DNA of 64,000 bases from positions 558,001 through 622,000 of the forward strand of contig NZ_JAJSON010000025.1 of the NCBI RefSeq assembly GCF_022410465.1. The letters run 5' to 3'. Of this stretch, positions 26,686 through 35,229 are shown piece by piece. The notes beneath the pieces were generated by a model. That model made no database searches, was not told the origin of the DNA, and saw nothing but the letters and a program-made list of their open reading frames with translations. Position 1 is the stretch's first letter; the number at the start of each line of letters is the position of its first letter. This DNA comes from Christiangramia crocea (GTDB taxonomy: Bacteria > Bacteroidota > Bacteroidia > Flavobacteriales > Flavobacteriaceae). Both the position numbers and the translations under genes were made by a program.

Positions 26686-27480
26686 ATGCAAAAGTCAGTA
26701 TTCGAAATCTCTAAAATGGATTGTCCTTCAGAAGAGAATCTTATCCGAATGAAACTGGATGGAATTTCCAGCATTAAAAACCTTGATTTCGATATTCCAA
26801 ATAGAAAGTTAACAGTATTCCATAATGGTGATACGCAGATAATTGAAGAATCCATAGCAGGGCTGAACCTTGGAGGTAAAAGACTTACCACAGAGGAAAC
26901 TGAGGAGATCGAATTCAAAGAGGATGCACATCAAAAGAAATTACTCTGGACTGTACTGGCAATTAATTTTGCCTTTTTTATTATTGAAATGACAACCGGT
27001 TTGATCTCCAAATCAATGGGACTGGTGGCAGACAGTCTGGATATGCTGGCCGATTCGTTTGTATATGGAATAAGTCTCTTTGCAGTTGGCGGGTCTGTGG
27101 TTCGAAAGAAGAAGATTGCTACCCTGGCCGGATATTTTCAGATATTATTAGCTGTAATTGGTTTTGCAGAAGTTCTGCGTAGGTTTTTCGGAAATGAGAA
27201 ACTTCCTGATTTTACCACAATGATCGTAGTTTCCATTTTCGCTTTGATTGCAAATGGAATTTGTTTGTATCTGCTTCAAAAATCGAAAAGTAAAAAAGAA
27301 GCTCATATGAAAGCCAGTATGATCTTCACGTCCAACGATGTGATCATAAATCTTGGGGTCATAATAGCCGGACTACTTGTAAACTGGTTAAATTCAAGTA
27401 AACCAGACCTGATAATCGGCTCTATTGTGTTTATTCTTGTAATTCAGGGAGCTGTTAGGATCCTGAAGATCGGAAAATAA
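26686..27480 (+). CDS. HMA-CDF cation efflux transporter
   Basis: 264 aa. An N-terminal ferredoxin-like HMA domain (about 1-68) begins FEISKMDCPSEEN with Cys13; the usual C-x-x-C is reduced to one Cys. Then comes a CDF cation-diffusion facilitator with six membrane helices: GLVADSLDMLADSF (metal-site Asp pair in the second helix) and FTSNDVIINLGVIIAG (Asp in the fifth). It should export a divalent metal such as Zn2+, Co2+ or Mn2+, with the HMA domain as sensor or delivery site. The cytoplasmic C-terminal CDF domain is absent, as in short CDFs. Confidence 0.88.
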   Translation: MQKSVFEISKMDCPSEENLIRMKLDGISSIKNLDFDIPNRKLTVFHNGDTQIIEESIAGLNLGGKRLTTEETEEIEFKEDAHQKKLLWTVLAINFAFFIIEMTTGLISKSMGLVADSLDMLADSFVYGISLFAVGGSVVRKKKIATLAGYFQILLAVIGFAEVLRRFFGNEKLPDFTTMIVVSIFALIANGICLYLLQKSKSKKEAHMKASMIFTSNDVIINLGVIIAGLLVNWLNSSKPDLIIGSIVFILVIQGAVRILKIGK

Positions 27481-27545
27481 TTATGCTGGAAATGCTTCAC
27501 TGTTCTGAAACTTCATATAAGCCCTTCCACGAACGTAAGGAGTAA

Positions 27546-28880
27546 TCAGCCCGAGTATTTCATCATTTCACCGGTTACATAGGTTAGTGCCTTCTCCCAG
27601 GCCATTAATAATTGGGGTGTTGAATTTTCTCCAAGCTGTTCTTCAATGGTTTCCATCATGGAACTTAGCACTACGGGATAATACTCTTTTGTCACACCAT
27701 ATCGGGAATGGCTTCTTCCAAGAAACTCTAATCCGGACTTAAGGTTTTCCGGCCTGCTTAAAGAATATACAATACTTCCAAGCATATGGGTTAATAATCT
27801 TCCCTGGTCTCTCATGTTCTTCTTGAAGAGTTCCCTGGCCTCAGGGGCTTTTGTAAAGACTCTCTCATAGAATTTTTCAGCAAATTCATCCTTATTGGTG
27901 AAAAGAAAATCCATGGAACTTTGCAACTCCAGTTGTACATCAAGCTCTTTAAAACCTTTAAGCTCATACAGCGTACTTTCATGTTCATGTCCGGCAAATG
28001 TAGTAGCGAACTCCTTTCCCAACTCGAAAGTGCCTTCAGGAACACTTCTTAGCACCGATTGCGATATCAGAATTCTGGTTCCAACATCTTTGTTATATGA
28101 TTGGATTCGGCTTGCTGTATTTATAGGATCACCCACCACTGCCAGTTGTTTATGTTTTGGATGGCCAAGATGACCTATGAAAGCTTTTCCAAAATTGATT
28201 CCTATTCCTGTTTTTATGTTAAGATCAAAATCTACCAGCTCCATCTGGTTCAAATGTTCAATAGCATAATTCATTCCCAGGGCTGCCCTGGCAGCATCCC
28301 TGCAGTTCTTTTCCCTTGTACCACCGGCCACACCAAACAAGCCGATAATCTCATCTCCTATATACTGATATATCACACCATTATTGAACAAAATAGGATC
28401 CCCAATAGTAGTGTAAAACCTGTTGAGGATATGGGCCATATCAAAAGTGCTGTTTTCAAATGCCATTTTTGTAAAGTTCCTGATATCACAAAAAAGTATG
28501 GCTATAGCTCTTTCTTCTGCCATCCCCTCCGGAACGGTCTCTAACTGAAGTATATTGATCTCGGCACTGGTCCATACTAGTCTCTGGATTGCAATATCTC
28601 CTTTTACATAACACTGGCACGCCAGCCTAACAGATTGATCCCATCTCCTAATCCGGGCCATCTCCTGCTCTTTCATGGTGGGCGGTGAAATATTTTTACT
28701 CCCCTGTATAACCCTTATCCTGCATGTGGAACAGCGGCCATTACCTCCACATTCATGCAAATGAGGAATCTGATGACTTATAGAACATTCTAAAATCGTA
28801 GAATCGGGATCGTCATAAGGAACCTTTTGATTAATCCCGGTGTAGTGTATTATGGGGTAATTCTCCTCTGACATTTTCAA
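27546..28880 (-). CDS. Ferredoxin-cyclase-globin: class III nucleotide cyclase with 2Fe-2S and globin domains
   Basis: 444 aa, no membrane segment. An N-terminal 2Fe-2S ferredoxin domain (about 10-105) has Cys44, Cys50, Cys53 and Cys88. A class III cyclase domain (about 122-310) has metal Asp132 in LFCDIRNFT, Asp176 in YIGDEII, and Asn254/Arg258 in INTASR. The base-recognition Lys is a Gln (position 172) and the second base-contact site is also changed. A C-terminal single-domain globin (about 318-444) has Tyr338 (B10), Gln359 (E7) and proximal His391 in GRSHSRYGV, as in bacterial haemoglobins. It likely makes cAMP (or cGMP) in response to redox state and O2 or NO. Osm-type gene upstream on the same strand. 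Confidence 0.9.
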   Translation of the reverse strand: MKMSEENYPIIHYTGINQKVPYDDPDSTILECSISHQIPHLHECGGNGRCSTCRIRVIQGSKNISPPTMKEQEMARIRRWDQSVRLACQCYVKGDIAIQRLVWTSAEINILQLETVPEGMAEERAIAILFCDIRNFTKMAFENSTFDMAHILNRFYTTIGDPILFNNGVIYQYIGDEIIGLFGVAGGTREKNCRDAARAALGMNYAIEHLNQMELVDFDLNIKTGIGINFGKAFIGHLGHPKHKQLAVVGDPINTASRIQSYNKDVGTRILISQSVLRSVPEGTFELGKEFATTFAGHEHESTLYELKGFKELDVQLELQSSMDFLFTNKDEFAEKFYERVFTKAPEARELFKKNMRDQGRLLTHMLGSIVYSLSRPENLKSGLEFLGRSHSRYGVTKEYYPVVLSSMMETIEEQLGENSTPQLLMAWEKALTYVTGEMMKYSG

Positions 28881-28910
28881 TTTTTTTCAGTTATTATAAT
28901 ATCCTCAGCA

Positions 28911-28929
28911 TTCAGTTGAATTCACTGAA
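28911..28929. promoter_or_regulatory. Dyad upstream of the cyclase gene
   Basis: TTCAGT and ACTGAA flank TGAATTC, 31 bp before the cyclase start on the minus strand. It could be an operator, or chance. Confidence 0.3.
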
Positions 28930-29030
28930 TTAGTGTCAGTTAGGAAAGCCTGAAAGAAAATGGGGATGGGAAAGGCAGCCCTGAAGAATCTGAAAAGCTG
29001 CGATTCCAAAATACCGGGATGTATGAGTGA

Positions 29031-29591
29031 CTACTCCATTCGAATATTCACCTTTACCGGATTTCTCAACATATCCAGAACAGGCGAAGTCTTCTGTACA
29101 TAGTCACAAAGTTCTACAAGTTTTTCGCGCGGGGCATCAGCTTTAACTTTATATTTCACGTCAATATTTTCATAGCCAGGCCGTTTTTTATCTGAAAGGC
29201 CCAGGAAAGCATGCAGATCTATTTTCCCTTTCATATCAAAAGAAAGAGACTCGACATTTATCTCTCTTGCCGCAGCATTATAAATAAAACCCACTGTAAG
29301 GCATGAAGCCAGTGCATGTAGAATGGCCTCTACTGCATTTGCTCCATGGTTTTCTCCAAGTAAAACAGGAGGCTCATCCCCTTCCATAATAATCGGGGTT
29401 GTTCTGGAGGTGTTCTCTTCTTTGGCACCATAGAAATTCTGAATTGTGGTACGCACGTGTCCACCTCCTAACCAATCGGTTTTTGCTCTGAACTCAAAAT
29501 CGGCAATTTCAGGTTCTTTCTTAACAGCATCAATGGTTCCCATCAACTGTTCCACATTAATACCATTTCTTTCATTCACTACATTTTGCAT
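29031..29591 (-). CDS. OsmC family protein
   Basis: 186 aa. OsmC-type fold with the conserved central cysteine in LASCLTVGFIYN and a second in VELCDYVQ, spaced as in the hydroperoxide-reductase family. An N-terminal extension of about 30 residues is longer than in the 13557 protein, and the two are only distantly related. Same strand as the cyclase gene, 150 bp upstream of it, so a shared transcript is possible. A near-perfect FNR-like site lies 117 bp before its start. Confidence 0.88.
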   Translation of the reverse strand: MQNVVNERNGINVEQLMGTIDAVKKEPEIADFEFRAKTDWLGGGHVRTTIQNFYGAKEENTSRTTPIIMEGDEPPVLLGENHGANAVEAILHALASCLTVGFIYNAAAREINVESLSFDMKGKIDLHAFLGLSDKKRPGYENIDVKYKVKADAPREKLVELCDYVQKTSPVLDMLRNPVKVNIRME

Positions 29592-29707
29592 TTCTAAAGG
29601 TTATATTTTTTTAAACTGATTATCAGCACATATACATCCCGGTTTAATACACTGATTATCAACTACCTAATTTAATTTATATTTTTCTAACCCTGAAGAA
29701 CTTTTAA

Positions 29708-29719
29708 TGGTATTTATCA
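29708..29719. promoter_or_regulatory. FNR/CRP-like palindrome (one mismatch)
   Basis: TGGTATTTATCA differs by one base from TGAT-N4-ATCA. It lies between the divergent osmC (29591) and DUF1697 (29815) genes and could serve both. Confidence 0.35.
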
Positions 29720-29814
29720 TTTTTAACCTTAAAATTTACAACAAAGAAAAAAGCATCCGGCAACTATTTAAATTAGTACATTAGAGAGCACAAATAAAAA
29801 AGAGGATTAGGATA

Positions 29815-30363
29815 ATGGCCCGTTATATAGCTATACTTAGAGGAATAAATGTTGGAGGCAAAAAGAAGATTCTTATGAAAGACCTGAAGGAAGTTTTCAT
29901 GGAAATTGGCTATTTTAATATACAAACCTATGTTCAAAGCGGGAATGTCATTTTTGATTCTGAAAATGATATTAGCACTACAAAACTTGAAAAGAACATA
30001 GAAAATGCCATTGAAAAAGCTAATAAATTCAAGGTTAATGTGATCATCACCACTCCTCCCCGACTAAAGAAAATTATTTCTAATAATCCTTTTAAACCGA
30101 AAGCTGATGATCTCAAAAGAAATTACCTGGTATTACTAAAGAAAAATCCAAAACCTGAAGATATCGGTGAACTGGAAAATTTTCATTCCCCAGACGAATT
30201 CAAAATAGATGGTGATCACATATATGTTAGGTACTCCAGTAAATACAGTGATTCTAAACTTAATAATAATTTCTTTGAGAATAAGTTAGGTGTTTCAGCA
30301 TCTACCCGAAACTGGAGAACCATTTTGAAGCTTGAAGAAATTACTGAAAGCACCCCTACCTGA
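29815..30363 (+). CDS. DUF1697 family protein
   Basis: 182 aa. Matches DUF1697 from the first residues: YIAILRGINVGGKKKILM, then the QTYVQSGNVIFDS strand and a helical C-terminal third ending ASTRNWRTI. The family is soluble, common in bacteria and has no established function. Next to stress-type genes and an FNR-like site, but no role can be named. Confidence 0.88.
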   Translation: MARYIAILRGINVGGKKKILMKDLKEVFMEIGYFNIQTYVQSGNVIFDSENDISTTKLEKNIENAIEKANKFKVNVIITTPPRLKKIISNNPFKPKADDLKRNYLVLLKKNPKPEDIGELENFHSPDEFKIDGDHIYVRYSSKYSDSKLNNNFFENKLGVSASTRNWRTILKLEEITESTPT

Positions 30364-30456
30364 AACACCACTAATTTTAAGCCTATCAAGAGGTTTCTTA
30401 CCCCCAAATTTATTATTTTGCCGCGCCAAAACTGAGGGCGAACATTTATATCCGGT

Positions 30457-31029
30457 ATGACTGCTAATAAGAAAAGGAAACAACAGGCCAGAACTTTAAG
30501 AATTTTCAGAAAGGTACATCGATATACCGGGGCCTTCCTATTCATTTTCTTCTTTTTTATTTCTGTTTCGGGACTTCTTCTAGGCTGGAAAAAAGATAGT
30601 AAGGGTATAATATTACCTCCTTCCTATCAAGGTTCTACAGCAGAACTTAAGGACTGGCTGCCCCTGGACAGCCTGCATCAAAAGGCAGTTTTAATTCTTA
30701 AGGATTCTGTTTCTCCCACACTCTCCTCGAAGATTGACCGTATAGACGTGAGAAAGGAGAAAGGAATGGTGAAATTCATTTTTGAAGATCATTACTACGG
30801 AATCCAGTTAGATGGTGCAACCGGGGAACTTCTTAATATTGGAAAAAGACATTCAGACCTTATAGAAAACATTCATGATGGCTCGGTCCTCGATAATTAT
30901 TTTGGAACCTCCGGGTGGATCAAACTTTTATATACCAGTGTTACGGGTATTGCTTTACTTACCTTCACTATAACCGGTTTCTGGCTATGGTACGGTCCCA
31001 AACGAATGCGGAAGGCAAAACAACAGTAG
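30457..31029 (+). CDS. PepSY-associated membrane protein
   Basis: 190 aa. Two membrane helices (about 23-43 and 160-182) enclose a periplasmic PepSY-like domain; the first helix is preceded by FRKVHRYTG, a typical PepSY_TM start with a conserved His, and a second His-rich turn IENIHDGSV lies before the last helix, which ends LWYGPKRMRK. Such proteins may bind haem or reduce ferric siderophores or flavin; single-unit forms like this one are uncharacterised. Transcribed in the direction of the VOC and membrane genes that follow. Confidence 0.8.
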   Translation: MTANKKRKQQARTLRIFRKVHRYTGAFLFIFFFFISVSGLLLGWKKDSKGIILPPSYQGSTAELKDWLPLDSLHQKAVLILKDSVSPTLSSKIDRIDVRKEKGMVKFIFEDHYYGIQLDGATGELLNIGKRHSDLIENIHDGSVLDNYFGTSGWIKLLYTSVTGIALLTFTITGFWLWYGPKRMRKAKQQ

Positions 31030-31089
31030 AAGCTTCAGGTTTAATCAAAAATAGCTATCTTCAATAATGGTTATTGGAATAATCATGTT

Positions 31090-31488
31090 ATGAAGGTTCG
31101 TACAATTGGCATACCAGTCCTGGATCAGGAACAGGCTTTAAAATTCTACACACAAAAACTGGGCTTTGTGAAAAGTAAGGATATACCCGTAGGAGAGAAT
31201 CACCGGTGGCTAACCGTTGTATCCAAAGAAGAACCCGACGGCCCGGAGGTCTTACTGGAACCCTCGCCCAACAACTTTGCGCCGGCTAAAGATTATCAGA
31301 ATGCATTATTCAGGGCTGGTATTCCGTATACCCAGTTCAATGTGGATGATATTGAGGCCGATTTTAAAAGGCTTTCAGAGCAAGGAGTGAGTTTCAGCAT
31401 GAAACCTACAGATGTGGGAAGCGCTCTTATCGCCATCCTGGATGATACCTGCGGGAATCATATTCAGCTGGTAGAAATGAAAAAGTAA
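31090..31488 (+). CDS. VOC (glyoxalase/bleomycin-resistance) family protein
   Basis: 132 aa. Clear paralogue of 5896-6291: IPVLDQEQALKFYTQKLGF, EVLLEPSPNNF, GIPYTQFNVDD and DDTCGNHIQLVEM are shared with small changes. A His next to the conserved Asn-Gly (GNHIQLVE) is present here but replaced by Asn in the array copy, so metal binding may differ. Followed after 21 bp by a small membrane protein gene on the same strand. Enzyme activity unknown. Confidence 0.85.
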   Translation: MKVRTIGIPVLDQEQALKFYTQKLGFVKSKDIPVGENHRWLTVVSKEEPDGPEVLLEPSPNNFAPAKDYQNALFRAGIPYTQFNVDDIEADFKRLSEQGVSFSMKPTDVGSALIAILDDTCGNHIQLVEMKK

Positions 31489-31509
31489 CTTACAAAATAA
31501 CCAATCAAA

Positions 31510-31899
31510 ATGACAGCCGAAAATCATAATCTCAACGTATTTAGGGTACTTTTTCTAATAAAGGGAATCTTTACCTTGCTCATATCTTTCTTTCCCCTGA
31601 TCTACATTTTCATGGGCTTATTCATATTCAATAACGAGTGGCAGAATAGTCATGAATTCGGGCTGACAGGACTGGCATTCGTTCTTTTTGGAAGTGTGAT
31701 CTTTCTTTTTCTTCTGACTTTAGGTGTTCTCACTCTACTTGCGGGTAAGTACATTGGGGATAGACGCAAATATGATTTCATATTCGTAATAGCCATACTT
31801 AATTGTTTTACCGGTATTCTGGGAATATTACTTGGTATTTTCACGATTATCGAACTCAACAAACCCCAGGTGAAACAGCTCTTTGGCAAACCCGTTTAA
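31510..31899 (+). CDS. Small three-helix membrane protein
   Basis: 129 aa with three hydrophobic segments (about 12-40, 51-78, 88-115) and a short basic loop GDRRKYD between the last two. Ends in NKPQVKQLFGKPV. No enzyme motif seen; it looks like the DUF4064-like and related small inner-membrane proteins, but this is not certain. It starts 21 bp after the VOC gene, likely in one operon, and a weak hairpin follows. Confidence 0.65.
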   Translation: MTAENHNLNVFRVLFLIKGIFTLLISFFPLIYIFMGLFIFNNEWQNSHEFGLTGLAFVLFGSVIFLFLLTLGVLTLLAGKYIGDRRKYDFIFVIAILNCFTGILGILLGIFTIIELNKPQVKQLFGKPV

Positions 31900-31980
31900 A
31901 AGTCAGGATCCTGCCAATATCTCATAGCATTTAAAGCTGGTTTTATTGCTGGTTACTAAAAGAATTTTATAGAAATCTGG

Positions 31981-32008
31981 AGGGATGCCGATGAGGACAT
32001 CCCTGTTC
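31981..32008 (+). terminator. Possible terminator hairpin
   Basis: AGGGATG (31981-31987) and CATCCCT (31998-32004) form a 7-bp stem, followed by TGTTCTT. It is weaker than the other terminators. Confidence 0.4.
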
Positions 32009-32009
32009 T

Positions 32010-32303
32010 TCAGGACATCAAAAATTTATTCAGGATTATAAAAAGGAACCGGATAATGTAAATTTCTTCCCCTAATAAACCTCGAATATCACCACTTAAA
32101 ATTTTGATTATTAATTGATTAAAATCATACTTTTTCTCAGTCAAAATTCTTATATTCAGGACAGATTCATGGGCTGAATAGTCCATGAAAAAAGACCCTG
32201 CTGGCTTTATAATTTGAAGAATTTCAATAGTAAGCCGGATTCCGAACGATCTGTCTTTTAAGACAATTCCCGCAGTAATATCCAATAATTTAAAAACTTT
32301 ATC
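32010..32303 (-). other. Gap with a possible small reverse reading frame
   Basis: Between the 31510 gene and the coiled-coil gene. The minus strand stays open from about 32378 to 32010, with a plausible stretch (FFMDYSAHESVLNIRILTEK), but its first third is antisense to the coiled-coil gene and no start is well placed. Could be a decayed gene remnant. Not called as a gene. Confidence 0.25.
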
Positions 32304-32744
32304 ATGAAAACCAAGGCCTCCAATAATTACGGATGGGAAAGGCCAGATTTGATGCACAAGAATTCTGTAATGTGGCATTCCAGATTAAGCTTCATCCTAA
32401 AAGAACTTGATTTCCTAAATAATCTGCTAAATGAAAATGTATTCCCCATAGTGGAATCACATATGGTCACAGAAGCTGAAAAATTGAAGGAAAAATTAAT
32501 GGACCTAAAAACTGAAGTTTCAAATCTTCTTAGTAAAGTAAGTGTTCTAAGAAATGGCTTGAAAATCCTGTTCGAGGGTGTTGAGAAATTCGAACAAGAA
32601 TGGGATTATAAGCATCAGCACAGAAAAATAATGATTAAAGTGCATGAATTTGATAGCAAGTATCAGAATATCAAAAAAGAGATATTCAAAATGGTTACCC
32701 AGGCCATTAGGCATAATAAACAAAAACAAATTTCTATAGAATAA
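32304..32744 (+). CDS. Coiled-coil protein, paralogue of the ftsH partner
   Basis: 146 aa, almost all alpha-helix, with no signal or membrane part. The N-terminal MHKNSVMWHSRLSFILKEL lines up with the protein encoded at 10745-11131 (H-x-x-W-x-x-x-L-S-F-x-x-x-E-L), and both end in a basic helix. It lies among stress genes and directly before the ATP-cone nuclease gene. Function unknown; by analogy a protease or stress-response partner. Confidence 0.7.
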   Translation: MKTKASNNYGWERPDLMHKNSVMWHSRLSFILKELDFLNNLLNENVFPIVESHMVTEAEKLKEKLMDLKTEVSNLLSKVSVLRNGLKILFEGVEKFEQEWDYKHQHRKIMIKVHEFDSKYQNIKKEIFKMVTQAIRHNKQKQISIE

Positions 32745-32865
32745 AGTTCTTTTAAAACAGGATATTTAATGCTCTTCTACTTTAAAGCTTCCCCCCGAAT
32801 TTATCCTGTTTCTTTTTCAATTCTCTTACCATATTCAACCACAGGTTGACACCTTCAAAAAATAC

Positions 32866-32877
32866 TGATCCTTATCA
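32866..32877. promoter_or_regulatory. FNR/CRP-like palindrome
   Basis: TGATCCTTATCA fits TGAT-N4-ATCA exactly, 51 bp before the ATP-cone nuclease start. The distance fits an activator site just upstream of a promoter. Confidence 0.45.
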
Positions 32878-32928
32878 TTCCTAAAACGCCAGGGCTTTTG
32901 TATCTTACAGTTATGCTGAATTTTAAAA

Positions 32929-33774
32929 ATGCAGAACACCGAGCTTGATATAATAAAATCTTCCGGAGACAAGGTTAAATTCTCATTGTCCAAGCTCAGG
33001 AATTCCTTATTAAAAAGTGGTGCCGATAAAAAAACAGTAAAATATGTACTTGATGAAATGCGTAATGAGCTTTATCAGGGTATTTCTACCAGGGAGATCT
33101 ATAATCGTGCTTTTGCGCTTCTAAAGGAGGTCAAATCTGTTTACGCTTCAAAATATAAATTAAAAAAAGCCATCTACGAACTGGGCCCCACGGGGTTCCC
33201 TTTTGAAAAATATATTGGCAGTATACTGTCTTCCGAAGGCTATAAAATTTTGCTTAATCAAAGCTTAACAGGAAAATGTGTAAAACATGAGATCGATATC
33301 ATAGCAATAAAGGATTCCGTGCAAAATCTCATTGAATGTAAATTCCACAGCGAAGAAGGACGGAATTGCGACGTAAAGGTTCCCTTATATATATATGCCA
33401 GATTCACCGATATCAAAGAAATGGCAACGAGATCAGCAAAAGTTTCCGGCTGGCTCATAACCAATACCCGTTTTAGTGAGGATGCGGTTCAATATGCCAA
33501 ATGTGTGGGACTAAAACTGATAAGCTGGAATTACCCGGAAAAGCACAGCCTGAAACAATTAATAGACCAATCGAAACTATATCCCATAACTGTTTCCACG
33601 CTCCTGTCTGAAAAGGAAAAAGACTTCCTTTTGCAACGGGAAGTAGTACTGGGAAGCGACCTGCTAAAAAATGAATTCCTGCTGGATCATCTGGGAATAT
33701 CAGATTCCAGAAAATCGAGGATACTTTCAGAATTCAATATACTTTGTACTAAAACCAAAAGCGATGGCAGCTAA
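32929..33774 (+). CDS. ATP-cone plus Mrr-like restriction endonuclease-fold protein
   Basis: 281 aa. N-terminal ATP-cone-like domain (about 5-88; IIKSSGDKVKFSLSKLRNSL is the strand-helix typical of NrdR and ribonucleotide reductases). Then an Mrr-type PD-(D/E)xK nuclease domain (about 90-230) with Asp123 in HEIDIIAI and Glu136-Cys-Lys138 in LIECKFH. A C-terminal helical tail completes it. It should bind a nucleotide, perhaps ATP or dATP, and cut or bind nucleic acid. Its end overlaps the metallo-beta-lactamase gene by 11 bp, so the two are made together. The cellular target is not known. Confidence 0.85.
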   Translation: MQNTELDIIKSSGDKVKFSLSKLRNSLLKSGADKKTVKYVLDEMRNELYQGISTREIYNRAFALLKEVKSVYASKYKLKKAIYELGPTGFPFEKYIGSILSSEGYKILLNQSLTGKCVKHEIDIIAIKDSVQNLIECKFHSEEGRNCDVKVPLYIYARFTDIKEMATRSAKVSGWLITNTRFSEDAVQYAKCVGLKLISWNYPEKHSLKQLIDQSKLYPITVSTLLSEKEKDFLLQREVVLGSDLLKNEFLLDHLGISDSRKSRILSEFNILCTKTKSDGS

Positions 33775-35131
33775 AACGAAAGTTCAGTTTCTTGGGGCAG
33801 CCGGTACGGTTACCGGCTCTAAATTCTACATTGAGACCCATAATATGAAATTCCTGATAGATTGCGGATTATTTCAGGGGCTGAAGGAACTTAGACAAAT
33901 CAACTGGGAGGATCTCCCGATCCACGTTGAAGATCTGGACTGTGTTATACTTACCCACGGGCATCTTGATCATACAGGTTATCTTCCAAGGCTTATTCAG
34001 CAGGGGTTTAAAGGCAGTATTCTGGGTACCTCCCCCAGTCTCGCCATAGCGAGGATCATTCTGATGGATACGGCCAAGATTCAGGAAGAGGAAGCAGAAG
34101 AAGCAAACCGGGAGAATTATTCCAAACATCACCCGGCACTCCCCCTTTATACCGAAAAGGATGCGGAAAAAGCAATTGAACTTTTTGAAAGTATAGAGCA
34201 GGACAAATGGATCAAACTCTCAGATAAAATCCAGTTCAGAATGAGATCTGCCGGGCATATCCTGGGGGCGTGTTTCATCGAGCTGGACATTGATGAAAAG
34301 ATCTTTTTGTTTTCGGGTGATCTGGGCAGAAATGATGATCTCCTTCTGGCTCCTCCCCATAAACCCAAATGGGGCGATTACCTGTTCCTGGAAAGCACTT
34401 ATGGCAACAGGCTGCATCCCCGGGAAGATGTTGAAGAAATCCTGATGAGAAATATCAACGAGATCATCCAAAATAATGGCATACTTCTTATGGCTTCATT
34501 TGCAGTGGAAAGACTTCAGCTGCTGAGTTATATCTTATGGAAACTCTTCAAGAAAAATAAAATTCCAAATATTCCAGTATATATTGATAGTCCCATGGGA
34601 ATAGATGTGACGAGACTTTTTGAAAAATTTCCGGAATCCCACTTAATTCCCATAGAAGAACTAAAAGCTATAAAAGGTCATTTTGAACTTGTTTCATCAT
34701 ATAAAAGAACCTGGGAGATCATCGATGAACAACGACCACGAATCGTAATAGCCGGAAGCGGAATGCTCACCGGAGGAAGGATACTAACCTATTTAAAGCA
34801 ATTTATAGATAACCCCAACACTCATTTAATACTTACAGGCTACCAGGCCGAAGGTACCCGTGGCAGGCAACTGGAGGAAGGAACCCACGAAATAAAGATC
34901 AGAGGCAGGTATTATCCTGTAAAGGCCAAAATAGAAAGAATAGAAAGCCTCTCGGCTCATGCCGATCAGAAAGAGCTTATTGAATGGTGTAAAAACATTA
35001 GGAATATTCCGGAGGAAGTATTCCTAATCCATGGAGAAAGACAGGCAGCAGATGCCTTTAGAGTTAAACTGGAATCTGAGTTCAACTGGAACATAAGAAT
35101 TCCAAAATTAGAGGATAAAATTGAACTCTGA
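33764..35131 (+). CDS. Beta-CASP metallo-beta-lactamase RNase (Ysh1/CPSF73-like)
   Basis: 455 aa from the ATG at 33764; an upstream in-frame start at 33671 is discarded because it lies inside the nuclease gene and adds residues unlike the family. N-terminal MBL fold: FLGAAGTVTGSK, His65-x-His67-x-Asp69-His70 in THGHLDHTG, SAGHILGACF and SGDLGR. The beta-CASP insertion is seen in LMASFAVERLQLL and YIDSPMG, and the final histidine in LSAHADQKEL. Such proteins are exo/endoribonucleases or RNA-processing enzymes. The 11-bp overlap with the ATP-cone nuclease gene indicates a functional pair. Confidence 0.92.
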   Translation: MAAKTKVQFLGAAGTVTGSKFYIETHNMKFLIDCGLFQGLKELRQINWEDLPIHVEDLDCVILTHGHLDHTGYLPRLIQQGFKGSILGTSPSLAIARIILMDTAKIQEEEAEEANRENYSKHHPALPLYTEKDAEKAIELFESIEQDKWIKLSDKIQFRMRSAGHILGACFIELDIDEKIFLFSGDLGRNDDLLLAPPHKPKWGDYLFLESTYGNRLHPREDVEEILMRNINEIIQNNGILLMASFAVERLQLLSYILWKLFKKNKIPNIPVYIDSPMGIDVTRLFEKFPESHLIPIEELKAIKGHFELVSSYKRTWEIIDEQRPRIVIAGSGMLTGGRILTYLKQFIDNPNTHLILTGYQAEGTRGRQLEEGTHEIKIRGRYYPVKAKIERIESLSAHADQKELIEWCKNIRNIPEEVFLIHGERQAADAFRVKLESEFNWNIRIPKLEDKIEL

Positions 35132-35146
35132 GTATATGAGAATTGC

Positions 35147-35179
35147 TTGTGAAGAATTCTCTGGTAATTCTTATCTTTA
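35147..35179 (+). promoter_or_regulatory. Possible Bacteroidota promoter for the PhnB-like gene
   Basis: TTG at 35147-35149 and TATCTTTA at 35172-35179, 22 bp apart, resemble the -33 TTG / -7 TAnnTTTG pair; the last base differs. 50 bp before the start codon. Confidence 0.3.
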
Positions 35180-35229
35180 GTTAATGAGCTCATTGTGAAA
35201 ACACTTCTTAAAAATAATTCCTGAGAATC

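Noticed and set aside
28101-28544. 147-codon + frame antisense to the cyclase gene
   Set aside because: The cyclase frame is fully supported by three domains; the reverse has no motif.
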